From NCBI GenBank assembly GCA_022340805.1, contig JAJDNF010000033.1:62001-126000 (forward strand): 64,000 bases of DNA, given 5' to 3'. This DNA comes from Chromatiaceae bacterium (GTDB lineage: Bacteria; Pseudomonadota; Gammaproteobacteria; Chromatiales; Chromatiaceae). The translations under genes and the position numbers were made by a program. The notes beneath the pieces were generated by a model, which saw nothing but the letters and a program-made list of their open reading frames with translations, had not been told where the DNA came from and searched no databases. Positions within the stretch are counted from its first letter, which is position 1. Every line of letters begins with the position of its first letter. Positions 40,091 through 50,221 of this stretch are shown here, in pieces.

Positions 40091-40840
40091 CTATCCCGGG
40101 TGACCCTGCGGCAGTGCGTCGACCGGCGTGCGGTCGCCCGCTGCAGGTGAGGCAATCAACCCGATCTGGCGGTCGGTCAAGGCCGAGAGCGCGGCCTCTG
40201 TCTCGCTGTAGAGCTCCCGCACGAAGTCGGTACCCGGGCCACGCCTGCGCAGGACCTGCGCAAGGGTCATGAGGTGTGTCCGAGCCTTGCTCAGATTGCC
40301 CGCGTTTTCCTGACGCCGCGCTTGGACCAGGTGGAACCTCGCCATCACCTCGGCACGACGCTCGCCCAACTCGGTACAGAAGACCAGACGCAACTCCCTC
40401 GCCAATGGCTGGCATAGCTCGCCCTGCCGCACCATCCCGCTCAGCAGATCCAGGGCACCGATGATCTGGCGGAAACCCCGCTCAGTGTCGATGGCCCCGA
40501 CGCCGCCGGCCGGCGCCACCCCCTCGGATTGCAGCGCGCGTTCGGCTGCCAGAAGTTTTTCCCCGATTTCCGGGTAGCGTCGATACAGTCGCCGGATTTC
40601 CTGGTATCCCACCAGCACGTTGCCGCGCAACATCACCCGCAGTTCGCGGGACAACGGTACGCTACGCACCGCCTCGAGCGAGCCGCTGATCGCGCCGACA
40701 TAGCCCTCGATCCGTCGGACGGATGCCCGGACCACCGCCTGATGCGTCTGGTAACGGCTGGCCACGCCAGCCATGAACAGTGTGGCCAAGGTCATCCCGA
40801 GCACCACCAGCGGCACGCCCCATTGTTCAACGACGGCCAT
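40091..40840 (-). CDS. Hypothetical membrane-anchored protein
   Basis: N-terminal TM, helical remainder. Confidence 0.6.
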   Translation of the reverse strand: MAVVEQWGVPLVVLGMTLATLFMAGVASRYQTHQAVVRASVRRIEGYVGAISGSLEAVRSVPLSRELRVMLRGNVLVGYQEIRRLYRRYPEIGEKLLAAERALQSEGVAPAGGVGAIDTERGFRQIIGALDLLSGMVRQGELCQPLARELRLVFCTELGERRAEVMARFHLVQARRQENAGNLSKARTHLMTLAQVLRRRGPGTDFVRELYSETEAALSALTDRQIGLIASPAAGDRTPVDALPQGHPG

Positions 40841-41028
40841 TTTGATCTCCGCAAGAGCCCCGGACTTGGTAACGGCGGCGCGGCGCGGAACCTGATCGAA
40901 ACCCCGGGGAGACTGTCAGCCAGATTTACACACACCGCCTTTGGCCACCCCGGGCAGGCACATAGGCACTTGTTTTAAATGCCGTTTCCCGCGCCGGCAG
41001 AATACTTGCTTCGAACAGAACGGGGATC

Positions 41029-41289
41029 ATGGCGCGGGGGCATCGAGCAGATATGACTAACTTTCGAATCTGGCGATGTTGGCCACTACTGCCCGGGTTG
41101 TTGATCGGGGGCGTCGAGGCGGCACCGATTGAGGGCGAAGTCAGCAGCAATGCCGCTGCGCTGCTGGTGCTGCTCGGCATCTGGGCCTTGCTGATGGGCG
41201 TGCGCAACCTGCGCGGGATACGCCACAAACGCCTGACCCCGGGTCACCAGATACCCCCCGACGAGACCGAAGACCGGCACAGTCACTAA
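41029..41289 (+). CDS. Small membrane protein
   Basis: 86 aa, signal/TM segments. Confidence 0.45.
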   Translation: MARGHRADMTNFRIWRCWPLLPGLLIGGVEAAPIEGEVSSNAAALLVLLGIWALLMGVRNLRGIRHKRLTPGHQIPPDETEDRHSH

Positions 41290-41388
41290 CCGCCACGCGG
41301 GGTCGCGCGATGCAACGCGTTTTCCCGACTATCCCTGGGCCTGCCTGCCGGCTAACCTTGCCCTAGTATTCCGTTTCCCAGTTCGGGG

Positions 41389-41802
41389 TTGGCTTCAAAG
41401 GTGGATCTGCTGATTTACGCAGTGCTCGGTCTCGCGGCGACTTGGCTGCTGTACCTCACGTATATGCATGTCGCCACGCGTGCGGCCGAGGGACGCTCCG
41501 CTGAACCGCTGTACGAACGCTTCCCTGCCCTCGCCTCGATCACAGATACGGCGTTGGTCTACTGTTTCAGCCCGCAATGCGGTCCATGCAGGTCGATGTC
41601 CAAAGAGGTGGAGATCCTGGCCGCCAGCGGTGCGCCGGTATTCAAGTTTGATATCACCGAAGATCCGGCACTTGGCCGTGAACTCGGCATTCGGGCAATG
41701 CCAACCCTGATCGTCATCGAAGGCGGCACGGTCGCGCGCATGTTGCTCGGGGTCAAGACCGTGGCCCAAATGCAGCGAATCTTGACCCCTAAGGCGCGCT
41801 AG
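41389..41802 (+). CDS. Thioredoxin-like membrane protein
   Basis: CFSPQCGPCRSMSKEVE, IRAMPTLIV. Confidence 0.8.
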   Translation: MASKVDLLIYAVLGLAATWLLYLTYMHVATRAAEGRSAEPLYERFPALASITDTALVYCFSPQCGPCRSMSKEVEILAASGAPVFKFDITEDPALGRELGIRAMPTLIVIEGGTVARMLLGVKTVAQMQRILTPKAR

Positions 41803-41843
41803 ACTGCGACCCAGGCGAATTACGACGGACGGCATCAATCGGC

Positions 41844-42590
41844 ATGGTCAAGGCGGTTGCTCGCGCCCTGTGGCTACTGGTGGGATGGGCTGAACTGCTC
41901 TTCCTCTCGCTCGTCCTGTACCCGTTGGCCTTCCTCCCGAACGCCTGGCGTGGTCGCTGGTATCGAGGCCTGTTTCGGACCTGGAGCCGGGCCTGGGTAC
42001 ATGCCCTTGGCGTGGATCTGCGTCTGCACCACAAGAACACCCGCCCCCTGCCGCAGCGATTCATCCTGATCGCCAACCACCCCTCGTCGTTCGAAGACGC
42101 GGGGATTCCCGCCCTGTTCGATGTCGACAGCCTGGCCAAGCAGGAGGTGCGCGACTGGTGGCTAGTGGGACGAATCAGCGCCGCGGCGGGCACCATCTTC
42201 GTGAAACGCGAGGCGCACGAATCGCGCGCCGCTGCGGCCAGACAGATCCGCCGTCACCTGGAGGCCGGGCGCAGCATTGCGCTTTATCCCGAGGGCGGCA
42301 TCAAGGGACCACGCCTGCAGCCCGCGTTTCGCCACGGCGCCTTCTCGATATCGCTGCAGACCGGGATTCCGATCGTGCCCGTGTACCTGCACTACGAGGC
42401 CCTGCACGACTTCCACTGGGCACGGCACAGCCTGCTCGAGAACATGCGCAATATCATGATCGCGCAGAACAACCGGGCAAACTTTTACCTGTTCGACGCG
42501 ATCGATCCACACCTGTTTCATGACAAAATCAGCTACTGCGACCACGTATACCGGCTGTATCAGCAGTGGCAGGCACGTTATCTCGACTAA
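41844..42590 (+). CDS. 1-acyl-sn-glycerol-3-phosphate acyltransferase family
   Basis: NHPSSFEDAGIP acyltransferase motif, YPEGGIKG. Confidence 0.85.
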   Translation: MVKAVARALWLLVGWAELLFLSLVLYPLAFLPNAWRGRWYRGLFRTWSRAWVHALGVDLRLHHKNTRPLPQRFILIANHPSSFEDAGIPALFDVDSLAKQEVRDWWLVGRISAAAGTIFVKREAHESRAAAARQIRRHLEAGRSIALYPEGGIKGPRLQPAFRHGAFSISLQTGIPIVPVYLHYEALHDFHWARHSLLENMRNIMIAQNNRANFYLFDAIDPHLFHDKISYCDHVYRLYQQWQARYLD

Positions 42591-42614
42591 CACCAACGCG
42601 GACGGCCCAGCAAT

Positions 42615-43031
42615 ATGTCATTCCCGGACCCGGCGGCCGCCGAGGCGGCCTTCTATGACGCGTTTCGCGAACTCGATCTCGAACGCATGAAGACTGTCTG
42701 GCTGGACTCGGCGGATACCAGCTGCATCCATCCCGGCGGGCCACTGTTGCAAGGTGCCGCAGTCGTCCTCGCCAGTTGGGGCGAGATCTTTCGCGACAGC
42801 CAGCCACCGCGGATTGAGCATCGCCTGGTTCAGGCAAGTGCGGATCAGCGCCTTGCGGTGCATACCGTGGAAGAAAACGTCAGCAGCGGCGGCGGGGAGC
42901 GCCGGGCTGTGATTCTGGCCACAAACGTATATGGCTACGTCGGGGGCAGCTGGTGGATGCTGGCCCATCACGCCTCCCTGCCGCTGGTCGATTCGGGTAC
43001 CGATCAGACGCGCAGCAGCGCTTTGCATTGA
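42615..43031 (+). CDS. SnoaL/NTF2-like protein
   Basis: DSADTSCIHPGGPLLQGAAVVLASWGEIFRDS. Confidence 0.75.
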   Translation: MSFPDPAAAEAAFYDAFRELDLERMKTVWLDSADTSCIHPGGPLLQGAAVVLASWGEIFRDSQPPRIEHRLVQASADQRLAVHTVEENVSSGGGERRAVILATNVYGYVGGSWWMLAHHASLPLVDSGTDQTRSSALH

Positions 43032-43083
43032 CCTCGACAAGACAGCGGCCGCGGCCGCTGTTTCGTGCCCCTCCGCTGGCCCG

Positions 43084-43596
43084 CTAGGGGAATGCCGGGA
43101 TCTGGGCCTCCTGGCCCTTGGCCTGGACGTCGGGATGGTGGCTGGTGATCAACTCGCGGATCTCCGTGACGCGCCTGAGCGGCACATCGACCATCAACAG
43201 GATCTGGCCGCGATCGATCGCGGGTTGGAAGCGCTTCAGGCGCGAGTTCGGGATGCTGACCGCAATCATCCCCGACACCCAGGATCCGACCATCGCACAA
43301 ACCACCGCGAGCACCAAAATACCCCCCATGCCAATCGCTTTGCCCAGGTCCGGATAGAACGACAGCGCCACGCCGGCCAGCGCACCGGTGACCCCACCAG
43401 CGATCAGGCCTATGCCGATCCCGTGCAGCAGATCGGAGCGCTGCAGCAGGTTGGCCAGGTGCAGACGGCCCAGGTTGCTGCCATCTTTGGCCAGGAAATG
43501 CATATGCTGGTCATCGATCTTGGCCAGCAGCAGTTCTCTTTCGATTGTCTCTGCCGTGACGAGATCCGGCAGGATGAAATATAACCTTCTGCGCAT
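43084..43596 (-). CDS. Membrane hypothetical protein
   Basis: Two glycine-rich TM segments. Confidence 0.65.
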   Translation of the reverse strand: MRRRLYFILPDLVTAETIERELLLAKIDDQHMHFLAKDGSNLGRLHLANLLQRSDLLHGIGIGLIAGGVTGALAGVALSFYPDLGKAIGMGGILVLAVVCAMVGSWVSGMIAVSIPNSRLKRFQPAIDRGQILLMVDVPLRRVTEIRELITSHHPDVQAKGQEAQIPAFP

Positions 43597-43803
43597 CTCT
43601 GTTGCCCCCTCGTTATTGCCGCGGGTCGGACCACTGCGTTGCCGGGCAACGCGATATACACCTTGACCCAGTATAGAAAATCCCAGGAAAACAGTCGGGC
43701 ATTATAAATTCTTTTGAACTGCCGAGCCTAAACGCAGACTATATGGCTATCGCTTATTACTGCAGTTTATGCGGCGGGGATTACCCGCCAGAGGAATTCC
43801 GCA

Positions 43804-44649
43804 ATGAAGAAGCTGTTATTGATTGTTGCCCTCCTCGGCATCGGCGCCCTCCGCTCGGCATCTGCCGATGTCCTGGTACTGGTGCACGGCTACCTGGGAA
43901 GCGCCCAGAGCTGGTACGAATCGGGTGTCATGGAGCGCCTGTCCTGGCGCGGCTACCGCCACGTCGGCACCTTTGGCTACAGCCCGCAGGGCCTGCTGTA
44001 CCAGGACCTGTACCAAGGGACTACCGATCGCCCGGTATTCACGGTCAACCTGCCCTCGCAGGCGCCGGTGGTGATCCAGGCCGATTGGCTCGCGGCCATG
44101 CTGCACGAGGTACAGAGGCGCTATCCGAAGCAACCGATCAACCTGGTGGCCCATTCCGCCGGCGGCCTCGTGGCACGGATGATGCTGGTGCGCCACGGCC
44201 AACTCGGTGTCAAACAGCTGATCACGATCGCCACCCCACATTTCGGTACCGGGCGGGCGATACAGGCGCTGGACGCGACCGACAATGGCGGTATGTTCGG
44301 TTTCGTCAAGAGCTGGTTGGTCAAACGCGCCACCGGCCCCGCACTGTATGCCACCGCGATGCAGAGTCGTGGCCTGTTGTTCGATCTTACCCCGCCGGCC
44401 CCGGGCAATATGCTGTTCTGGCTGAACCAGCAGCCGCACCCTGACATCGCCTACACCAGCATCATGCGCATCGGCACCTTCTATATGCCCGGCGACCAAC
44501 TCGTGCCACCGCTGAGCCAGGATCTGAATCGCGTCCCGACCCTTGCCGGCAAGGTAAAGACCTACTCGATGGCCGAGGGGCATATGCTGACCCCGCAGGA
44601 CGGAGATCTGATCGGCAACCTGCTCGCCGAGCCAAAGCCTAAGTCCTAG
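43804..44649 (+). CDS. Secreted alpha/beta-hydrolase (lipase-like)
   Basis: VLVLVHGYLGSAQSW; NLVAHSAGGLVARMM. Confidence 0.8.
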   Translation: MKKLLLIVALLGIGALRSASADVLVLVHGYLGSAQSWYESGVMERLSWRGYRHVGTFGYSPQGLLYQDLYQGTTDRPVFTVNLPSQAPVVIQADWLAAMLHEVQRRYPKQPINLVAHSAGGLVARMMLVRHGQLGVKQLITIATPHFGTGRAIQALDATDNGGMFGFVKSWLVKRATGPALYATAMQSRGLLFDLTPPAPGNMLFWLNQQPHPDIAYTSIMRIGTFYMPGDQLVPPLSQDLNRVPTLAGKVKTYSMAEGHMLTPQDGDLIGNLLAEPKPKS

Positions 44650-44672
44650 CGACCTGCGCTAAGCTAGACGGC

Positions 44673-45011
44673 ATGCTGGCGGCGTTGGAACAAACCGAAA
44701 GACTGTTGCGCGACTATGGCCGTACCTACGAGGCCAACCTCGTGTCGATCGCGCATGCGGCCTTCCAGCGTGACCCGAAGGCCGCATGCCGTGCCATCAA
44801 TACCGCAGAGTGGTGGGACAGCAGCCGATCGCTTGCGGCCATCGACCTCGCGGTCGAAGGTGGCTTCACCCCCGCCGCAAGACGCGACGCCCAGGCATTG
44901 CGCGAGGCCCTGATCCAGATCTTCACCACCATGCTGGCCTACGGCGAGCACAACGACGCCGGTGAAATCATCGTGTCCCAGTTCCGCAAGTGGCTGCAGT
45001 CACGCGTATGA
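44673..45011 (+). CDS. Hypothetical protein
   Basis: 112 aa ORF. Confidence 0.55.
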   Translation: MLAALEQTERLLRDYGRTYEANLVSIAHAAFQRDPKAACRAINTAEWWDSSRSLAAIDLAVEGGFTPAARRDAQALREALIQIFTTMLAYGEHNDAGEIIVSQFRKWLQSRV

Positions 45012-45145
45012 GGCGTGCACAGGCAGATCGTCAGGTAAGGTTCGCGGCGTTGCTGCCGCCAAACAGGACGGGGTCCGAGGCGCCAGCCGTCCACCCCTGA
45101 TTGAGCAGGCAAGAACAATAACACGGGCAAAACAGGGGACCGTAG

Positions 45146-45649
45146 ATGCAATCTTTCGATGTCTATTTTCTCGGCGAGCTGCTGCCTGATGTCGATCCAG
45201 CGGCCGCACGACGCGAGGTCGCCAGGCTCTTCAAGATACAGGAGGATGCAGCCGATCGGCTGTTTTCCGGCAAGCCCCTGCGTGTGAAACAGGCGCTCGA
45301 CGCGGACGGCGCGAGTCGCTATCGCGCGGCGTTCCGCGACATCGGGGCCCTGGTCCGGATCGTGCCGACCGGCTCGCCACCCCCGGTTGCACAGACAGCT
45401 GCTGCGGCCGCCGCGGCACCCAGCCCGGCGGGCAGCGGCCCGCGGACGCCGCCGGCAGCCAGTGACGGGATCACTCTCGCCGAGCCCGGGGCCATCCTCG
45501 ACGATACTCGCCCGCCGCCCGCGGCGACGTTCGACACCAGCGCACTACAGGCACTGCCGGCGAACAGCGGGAGCCTGGAGGACTGTCACGTGGAGAAACC
45601 GCACCGGCCGATCCCGGACATCAGCCACCTGAAACTGGTCGACGACTGA
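45146..45649 (+). CDS. Hypothetical protein
   Basis: 167 aa ORF with Pro/Ala linker. Confidence 0.6.
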   Translation: MQSFDVYFLGELLPDVDPAAARREVARLFKIQEDAADRLFSGKPLRVKQALDADGASRYRAAFRDIGALVRIVPTGSPPPVAQTAAAAAAAPSPAGSGPRTPPAASDGITLAEPGAILDDTRPPPAATFDTSALQALPANSGSLEDCHVEKPHRPIPDISHLKLVDD

Positions 45650-45675
45650 CAATCGGCAACGCCAACTGGACTCGC

Positions 45676-46515
45676 TCAGGGTTCGGCCAACGCGACCTGA
45701 CCCTTACCCGGACCGGGCCTGAGTTCGATGCGGAAAAGACCCACCGGGTACCTCGCTTCCGCACGCAGCGGCGCCTGGCCGGGCGACCGGCTGAGCCACA
45801 CGAACACCGACCGATGGGCGATTTGCTCGGTGCCGTCAGCGTCGCGCTGATAACCGTCGAAACGCAGTTTCCACGCAGGGTACATGGTGCCGGCCAGCAC
45901 CAACCGCTCGCTGCCCTCGACGCGTACCCGGTAGACGAAGCGCTCGCGGCCATTGGTTACCGGCAGGCTGTACTCTGCCTGGTCGTGCAGCGCCAAGGTC
46001 CGCAGCCACTGCAGCATACCCAGGCGATCCAGCAAGGCGCCGCCAGGTGCGGCCGTGTCTGGCCTGACACCCTTGTCGAGCTGGGCCATCTCGCTGCGCC
46101 CCTCCCGCCGTTCGAGGTCAAAATGCTGCACGCCGAGCGCGGATCTGTCGCGCAGGTAGAGGCGATGGCGCCGCCTGTTCGTCTGCTCGAAATCCTCGAA
46201 ACCGATCAACCCCCCGTCGCGCGGTGCGTTCCAGCTGCGAAACCGGTATCGGATTGGGTATAGCGCCTCGACCAGCGGATAGGCGGAGGAACTGACCTCC
46301 AGGCGCGCCTCGCCCAGCTCGGCCACGCCGCCTGGCAATCGCGTCTGCAAGACAAGGTCTGCAATCGGCACGTCCTTGCCGAGCGAGAACGCCCCACGGT
46401 AGCTCACCTGGTATTGCAGACGTTCAACCGATTCTGCCAGTCCTGAGCCGGCCTGCAGCGCGAGCAGCAGGCCGTAGAGCAGCAAGGCTCGAAACGTCTT
46501 CAGGTTCGGAGGCAT
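45676..46515 (-). CDS. DUF3108-like exported protein
   Basis: Signal peptide; beta-rich, LQYQVSYRGAFSLG. Confidence 0.7.
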   Translation of the reverse strand: MPPNLKTFRALLLYGLLLALQAGSGLAESVERLQYQVSYRGAFSLGKDVPIADLVLQTRLPGGVAELGEARLEVSSSAYPLVEALYPIRYRFRSWNAPRDGGLIGFEDFEQTNRRRHRLYLRDRSALGVQHFDLERREGRSEMAQLDKGVRPDTAAPGGALLDRLGMLQWLRTLALHDQAEYSLPVTNGRERFVYRVRVEGSERLVLAGTMYPAWKLRFDGYQRDADGTEQIAHRSVFVWLSRSPGQAPLRAEARYPVGLFRIELRPGPGKGQVALAEP

Positions 46516-46658
46516 GGCTCGCTCGCTGCGCTGCTTGGTCGCAGGCTTAGTTTAGCAAGGCCGCCTTGAGTTCCTTGGCATAGCTCATGCTTCGTTAGAT
46601 ACGAAAGCTGGAAAAGGCGCGATAAGCGCCACAATATTGACGAAATCAGGACAAAATC

Positions 46659-46988
46659 GTGCCGAAATCTGTCACGAACGACAATTTATTGACGAATCCG
46701 CCACCGAACCGGCGGAATTTTGACGCATCTGACGTCAGGAACGGGCCGCCAAAGGCACCCGCAACCGCGGGCGCCGACCGGCAGGTCGAGTTGAGTCGCG
46801 CCCAGCAGTTCCTGATCCAGGAGGCGCAGCGTCCGCGTGCCAGCGCAGTCTCGACCCTCGAGCAGGCGCGCGCGCTGGCCGGCGAACTGCGCGCACAGCT
46901 TGCGGCCGATCCACGCATCGCGCTGCAGGCCTACTCCCAACTGAATGCAAATGTATTTGAGGTGGCCACGGCGCGCCCCAGCGCTTGA
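46659..46988 (+). CDS. Small hypothetical protein
   Basis: 109 aa ORF followed by two hairpins. Confidence 0.4.
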   Translation: MPKSVTNDNLLTNPPPNRRNFDASDVRNGPPKAPATAGADRQVELSRAQQFLIQEAQRPRASAVSTLEQARALAGELRAQLAADPRIALQAYSQLNANVFEVATARPSA

Positions 46989-47034
46989 ACCGCCAGACCG
47001 ATCTCGGCACAGGCGAGATCATATCTCGCCATTG

Positions 47035-47071
47035 ACCCGGCCCCGCCCTGCGGAAGCCGGGTTTTTCTTTT
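47035..47071 (+). terminator. Intrinsic terminator
   Basis: ACCCGG…CCGGGT followed by T-rich tract; preceded by perfect GGCGAGAT-cat-ATCTCGCC at 47012-47030. Confidence 0.7.
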
Positions 47072-47403
47072 CTGTGACGGCGCCACGGGCGCGAATCAAC
47101 AGCATGCCCTGGGGCGCCGGCACGCACAGGTACGGCCCCCGCAGATTGCCGCTCAGATCGTCTCCCCGGCCGGATCGTGGCAAAATTGTGCGCAAGACCT
47201 GCGCGCACCTTCGCGGTCTTCGCTTAATTGAGATTTCCGCTACCTAAACCGATCTGCTGCGATGCGCATCGTCTATCTCACACTCGGGCTGTTTGTGCTG
47301 CTGAACCTAGGAGTCGACTGTCGCATGCCGCCGCTGGCTCCTGCTGACTGCCGCGCTGTTGCCGGCGGGCTGGTCGATTGCGTTCGTCACGCGGTGACAG
47401 AAC

Positions 47404-47937
47404 ATGACTGATCCGCTGCTCAGGACCCTGTCGCCGGTCCATTTCGCCGACCTGCCGCAGGCCGCAGACGTGAACCGCGCGTTGATCGAGGCCTTCGAGC
47501 GCACCAGCGCGGCCTTGGATGTCAGGCGCACCCACAAATTTGCCGGGCGCTATGAAAACACCTATATCCCGGCGGAACGCCTGCCCGAACTGACACCGGT
47601 GCGCGATTTCGCGGTGCACCGTGCCGCAACGGTCCTCGGCATCGATGCACCGCACCACGGCTTCTGGTTCAACGAGATGCGGTCCGGCCAGCGCACCACC
47701 CTGCACGACCACGCAGAAGCCGATGAACTGCTGTCGGGCGTGTACTATCTCAGCTGCGCGCCGGGCAGCGGCCGCCTGGTCCTGCACGATGACGATGCGC
47801 AGATCCTGATCACGCCGCGGCCAGGCCTGCTGGTGCTGTTCCCGCCCGACCTGCCACACGAGGTCGAGCAGAACAGCAGTACCGAGACCCGCCTGTCGAT
47901 CGCGTTCAATTTTGGCCCGCCGCGCGCGGCGAGCTGA
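47404..47937 (+). CDS. 2OG-Fe(II) oxygenase-like protein
   Basis: LHDHAEADELLSGVYYL…HEVEQNSSTETRLSIAFNF. Confidence 0.65.
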   Translation: MTDPLLRTLSPVHFADLPQAADVNRALIEAFERTSAALDVRRTHKFAGRYENTYIPAERLPELTPVRDFAVHRAATVLGIDAPHHGFWFNEMRSGQRTTLHDHAEADELLSGVYYLSCAPGSGRLVLHDDDAQILITPRPGLLVLFPPDLPHEVEQNSSTETRLSIAFNFGPPRAAS

Positions 47938-48307
47938 TCGTCGAGGTCTCCAGTCGTTCGGTCTCGGCCAGCACCACGCGGCGACCGTCTGTGGTAACGA
48001 ACTCGCGATCCCCGATGGCACCGCGCTGTGCCCGGTATTCGGACGCGCGGCCGCTGCTGGCATCCACCACGCGGATGAAAATCACCTCGCTGCCGTCCCG
48101 CCAATGTTCATACAGCAGGAAAGTCGAGGTCAACAGCATCAGGCCCACCACCGCGATGGCAAGGCCCTTGATCGGCCAGCGCCGCGATGCTGGCGGATTA
48201 ACCAGGCGCGCCGGCGGGCGGTCGACTGGAGAGCGCGGTCTGCGGACCCTCCAGATCAACACGACCACCAAGATGACGAACAGCGTGAACAGGATTTTTC
48301 CGATCAT
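47906..48307 (-). CDS. Hypothetical membrane protein
   Basis: 133 aa, two TM segments; overlaps convergent gene. Confidence 0.5.
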   Translation of the reverse strand: MIGKILFTLFVILVVVLIWRVRRPRSPVDRPPARLVNPPASRRWPIKGLAIAVVGLMLLTSTFLLYEHWRDGSEVIFIRVVDASSGRASEYRAQRGAIGDREFVTTDGRRVVLAETERLETSTISSPRAAGQN

Positions 48308-48392
48308 AGGTGGATCTTAACTCGGAACGCGGTGATCCAGGCACACGCTTAATTCGCTATGATCGGGGCATCGTATACTCGGCAGCCAATCT

Positions 48393-49049
48393 ATGAATCA
48401 GGTTTTCGTCCGCACCGTCCTTGGCAGCGTCCTTGCGCTCGCCGCCGCAGTTTCCTCAGGGGCCGCCGATCTCGCGGTCGGGATCACCCCGCAACTGGAT
48501 GGCGTCACGGTGCAGCAGCAGCGCAAGCCGCTACGCATCGAGCGCAATCAGGATGAAGAGAACACGATCAGCGCGAGCTTTCAGCGTACATCGCGCAAAT
48601 GTCCGCCGTTTTGCATCCAGCCGATGAAGATAAGCGAAGGCGTCGAGACTATCGGCGAGGTCGAGATGCTGGGCTATCTCGAGCGCGCTTCCGGAGGCGA
48701 CGATTCGATCCTGATCATCGACTCGCGCGGACCCGACTGGCTCAGGCGCGGGACTATCCCCGGATCCATCAACATTCACTACAAGCGCCTGAGCCTGAAA
48801 TCGGCCGAAGAGGCCGAGATCGCGGCCATTCTGCACGATCAGTTTGGTGCGCAACGCGCCGGTGAGTTGTGGGACTTCCGCAATGCCAGGACCCTGGTGT
48901 TGTTCTGCAACGGCCCCTGGTGTGGGCAGTCACCCATCAACATCCGCGCGCTGCTGCGCCTCGGCTATCCGCCGTCGAAGTTGAAGTGGTACCGCGGCGG
49001 CATGCAGGCCTGGGAGACCGTCGCGCTCACCACCGTGGTCCCCGAGTGA
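48393..49049 (+). CDS. Exported rhodanese-like protein
   Basis: Signal peptide; LVLFCNGPWCGQSPINIRALLRLGYP…YRGGMQAWE. Confidence 0.8.
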   Translation: MNQVFVRTVLGSVLALAAAVSSGAADLAVGITPQLDGVTVQQQRKPLRIERNQDEENTISASFQRTSRKCPPFCIQPMKISEGVETIGEVEMLGYLERASGGDDSILIIDSRGPDWLRRGTIPGSINIHYKRLSLKSAEEAEIAAILHDQFGAQRAGELWDFRNARTLVLFCNGPWCGQSPINIRALLRLGYPPSKLKWYRGGMQAWETVALTTVVPE

Positions 49050-49065
49050 GGCGACAGCTCAAGTC

Positions 49066-49704
49066 ATGACAAGACAACTGACCGCGATCTGCACCCTGCT
49101 GCTGCTTCTGCTGACCGCCTGCAGTGAGCCCGACCGCCCCTCGATCGCACTGTACCTTGCGGTGCAACGCGGGGATCTCGACCAGCTGGAACGCCATATC
49201 TACTGGGGCGCCGACATCAATGCCAGGCTGCCGAACGGTCAGTACCCGTTGCAGGCCGCAGCAGAACAGGGTCGTTTCGTGATGGTCAAGACGCTGCTCA
49301 AGCACGGTGCCGCGCTGGAAGCCACCACGGAGCGGGGCGAAACCGCACTCGATCTCGCCGTCCTCGGCGGACGCACCCAGGTGGCCGAACTGCTGATCGC
49401 CCAGGGTGCGCAACTGGACGCCTCGCTGCTGCTGCTCAAGGCGGCCCAGGTTGGCGTCACCGACCGCGACACCGTCAGATTCCTGATCGATCGCGGTGCG
49501 GATACCGAACAGCGCGATGCTGATGGCGACACCGCCCTGCTGATCGCCATCCGCCAGGACAACCACCGCCTCGCCAGCCAGCTCGTCAGCCGCGGTGCCG
49601 ACGTGAATGTGAAGACCGCGGACGGCATGTCTGCCCTCGCCCTGGCGCGCAAACTCAACCTCACCGAACTGGTCAGCCTGCTGCAACGCCAGGGCGCCCA
49701 GTAG
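49066..49704 (+). CDS. Ankyrin-repeat lipoprotein
   Basis: Lipobox LLTAC; ankyrin repeats. Confidence 0.85.
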   Translation: MTRQLTAICTLLLLLLTACSEPDRPSIALYLAVQRGDLDQLERHIYWGADINARLPNGQYPLQAAAEQGRFVMVKTLLKHGAALEATTERGETALDLAVLGGRTQVAELLIAQGAQLDASLLLLKAAQVGVTDRDTVRFLIDRGADTEQRDADGDTALLIAIRQDNHRLASQLVSRGADVNVKTADGMSALALARKLNLTELVSLLQRQGAQ

Positions 49705-49805
49705 GCAGGCGTTATTGCTGCCGCGCCAGTCCGGCACTGGCGGTGCGACGGGTCCTTTGCTAATGTCGCGCGCCTCAACAACTTGTCCAGGACGGAGAAT
49801 CACCC

Positions 49806-50090
49806 ATGGCAAGCACCCCCGACGAACTCACCATCAACTACAGCGAAGGCGGCATCGATGTGGTCAAGGAACTGGACAAAGAGGTGCTGTCGAAGGGTGC
49901 CTGGACCACGATCCTGTTTCGTTACCAGGACTGGGATGCGCGCAAGGAGGAGTACAGCAAGGACAAGTACTCGATCCGTCGTTACCAGAAACGCAACGGC
50001 GAATACCAGCAGAAATCCAAGTTCAATATCTCGAGCCCGGACCAGGCCCGACAATTGATCGATGCGCTCAACAAGTGGCTGGCGGACTGA
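49806..50090 (+). CDS. Conserved hypothetical protein
   Basis: 94 aa ORF with aggacggag RBS region. Confidence 0.65.
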   Translation: MASTPDELTINYSEGGIDVVKELDKEVLSKGAWTTILFRYQDWDARKEEYSKDKYSIRRYQKRNGEYQQKSKFNISSPDQARQLIDALNKWLAD

Positions 50091-50221
50091 CCTTCGCATG
50101 GGCGTGGGGCGATCTCGGCGCGGCGGTTCGCAACCCGCACGGGGTGCCCTAGGCACCAGCCGTAATGCACCTGGTTCCGGTGGATAGCACGCAAATATGA
50201 TTGGCGGCTGGCTGCCGGGTC

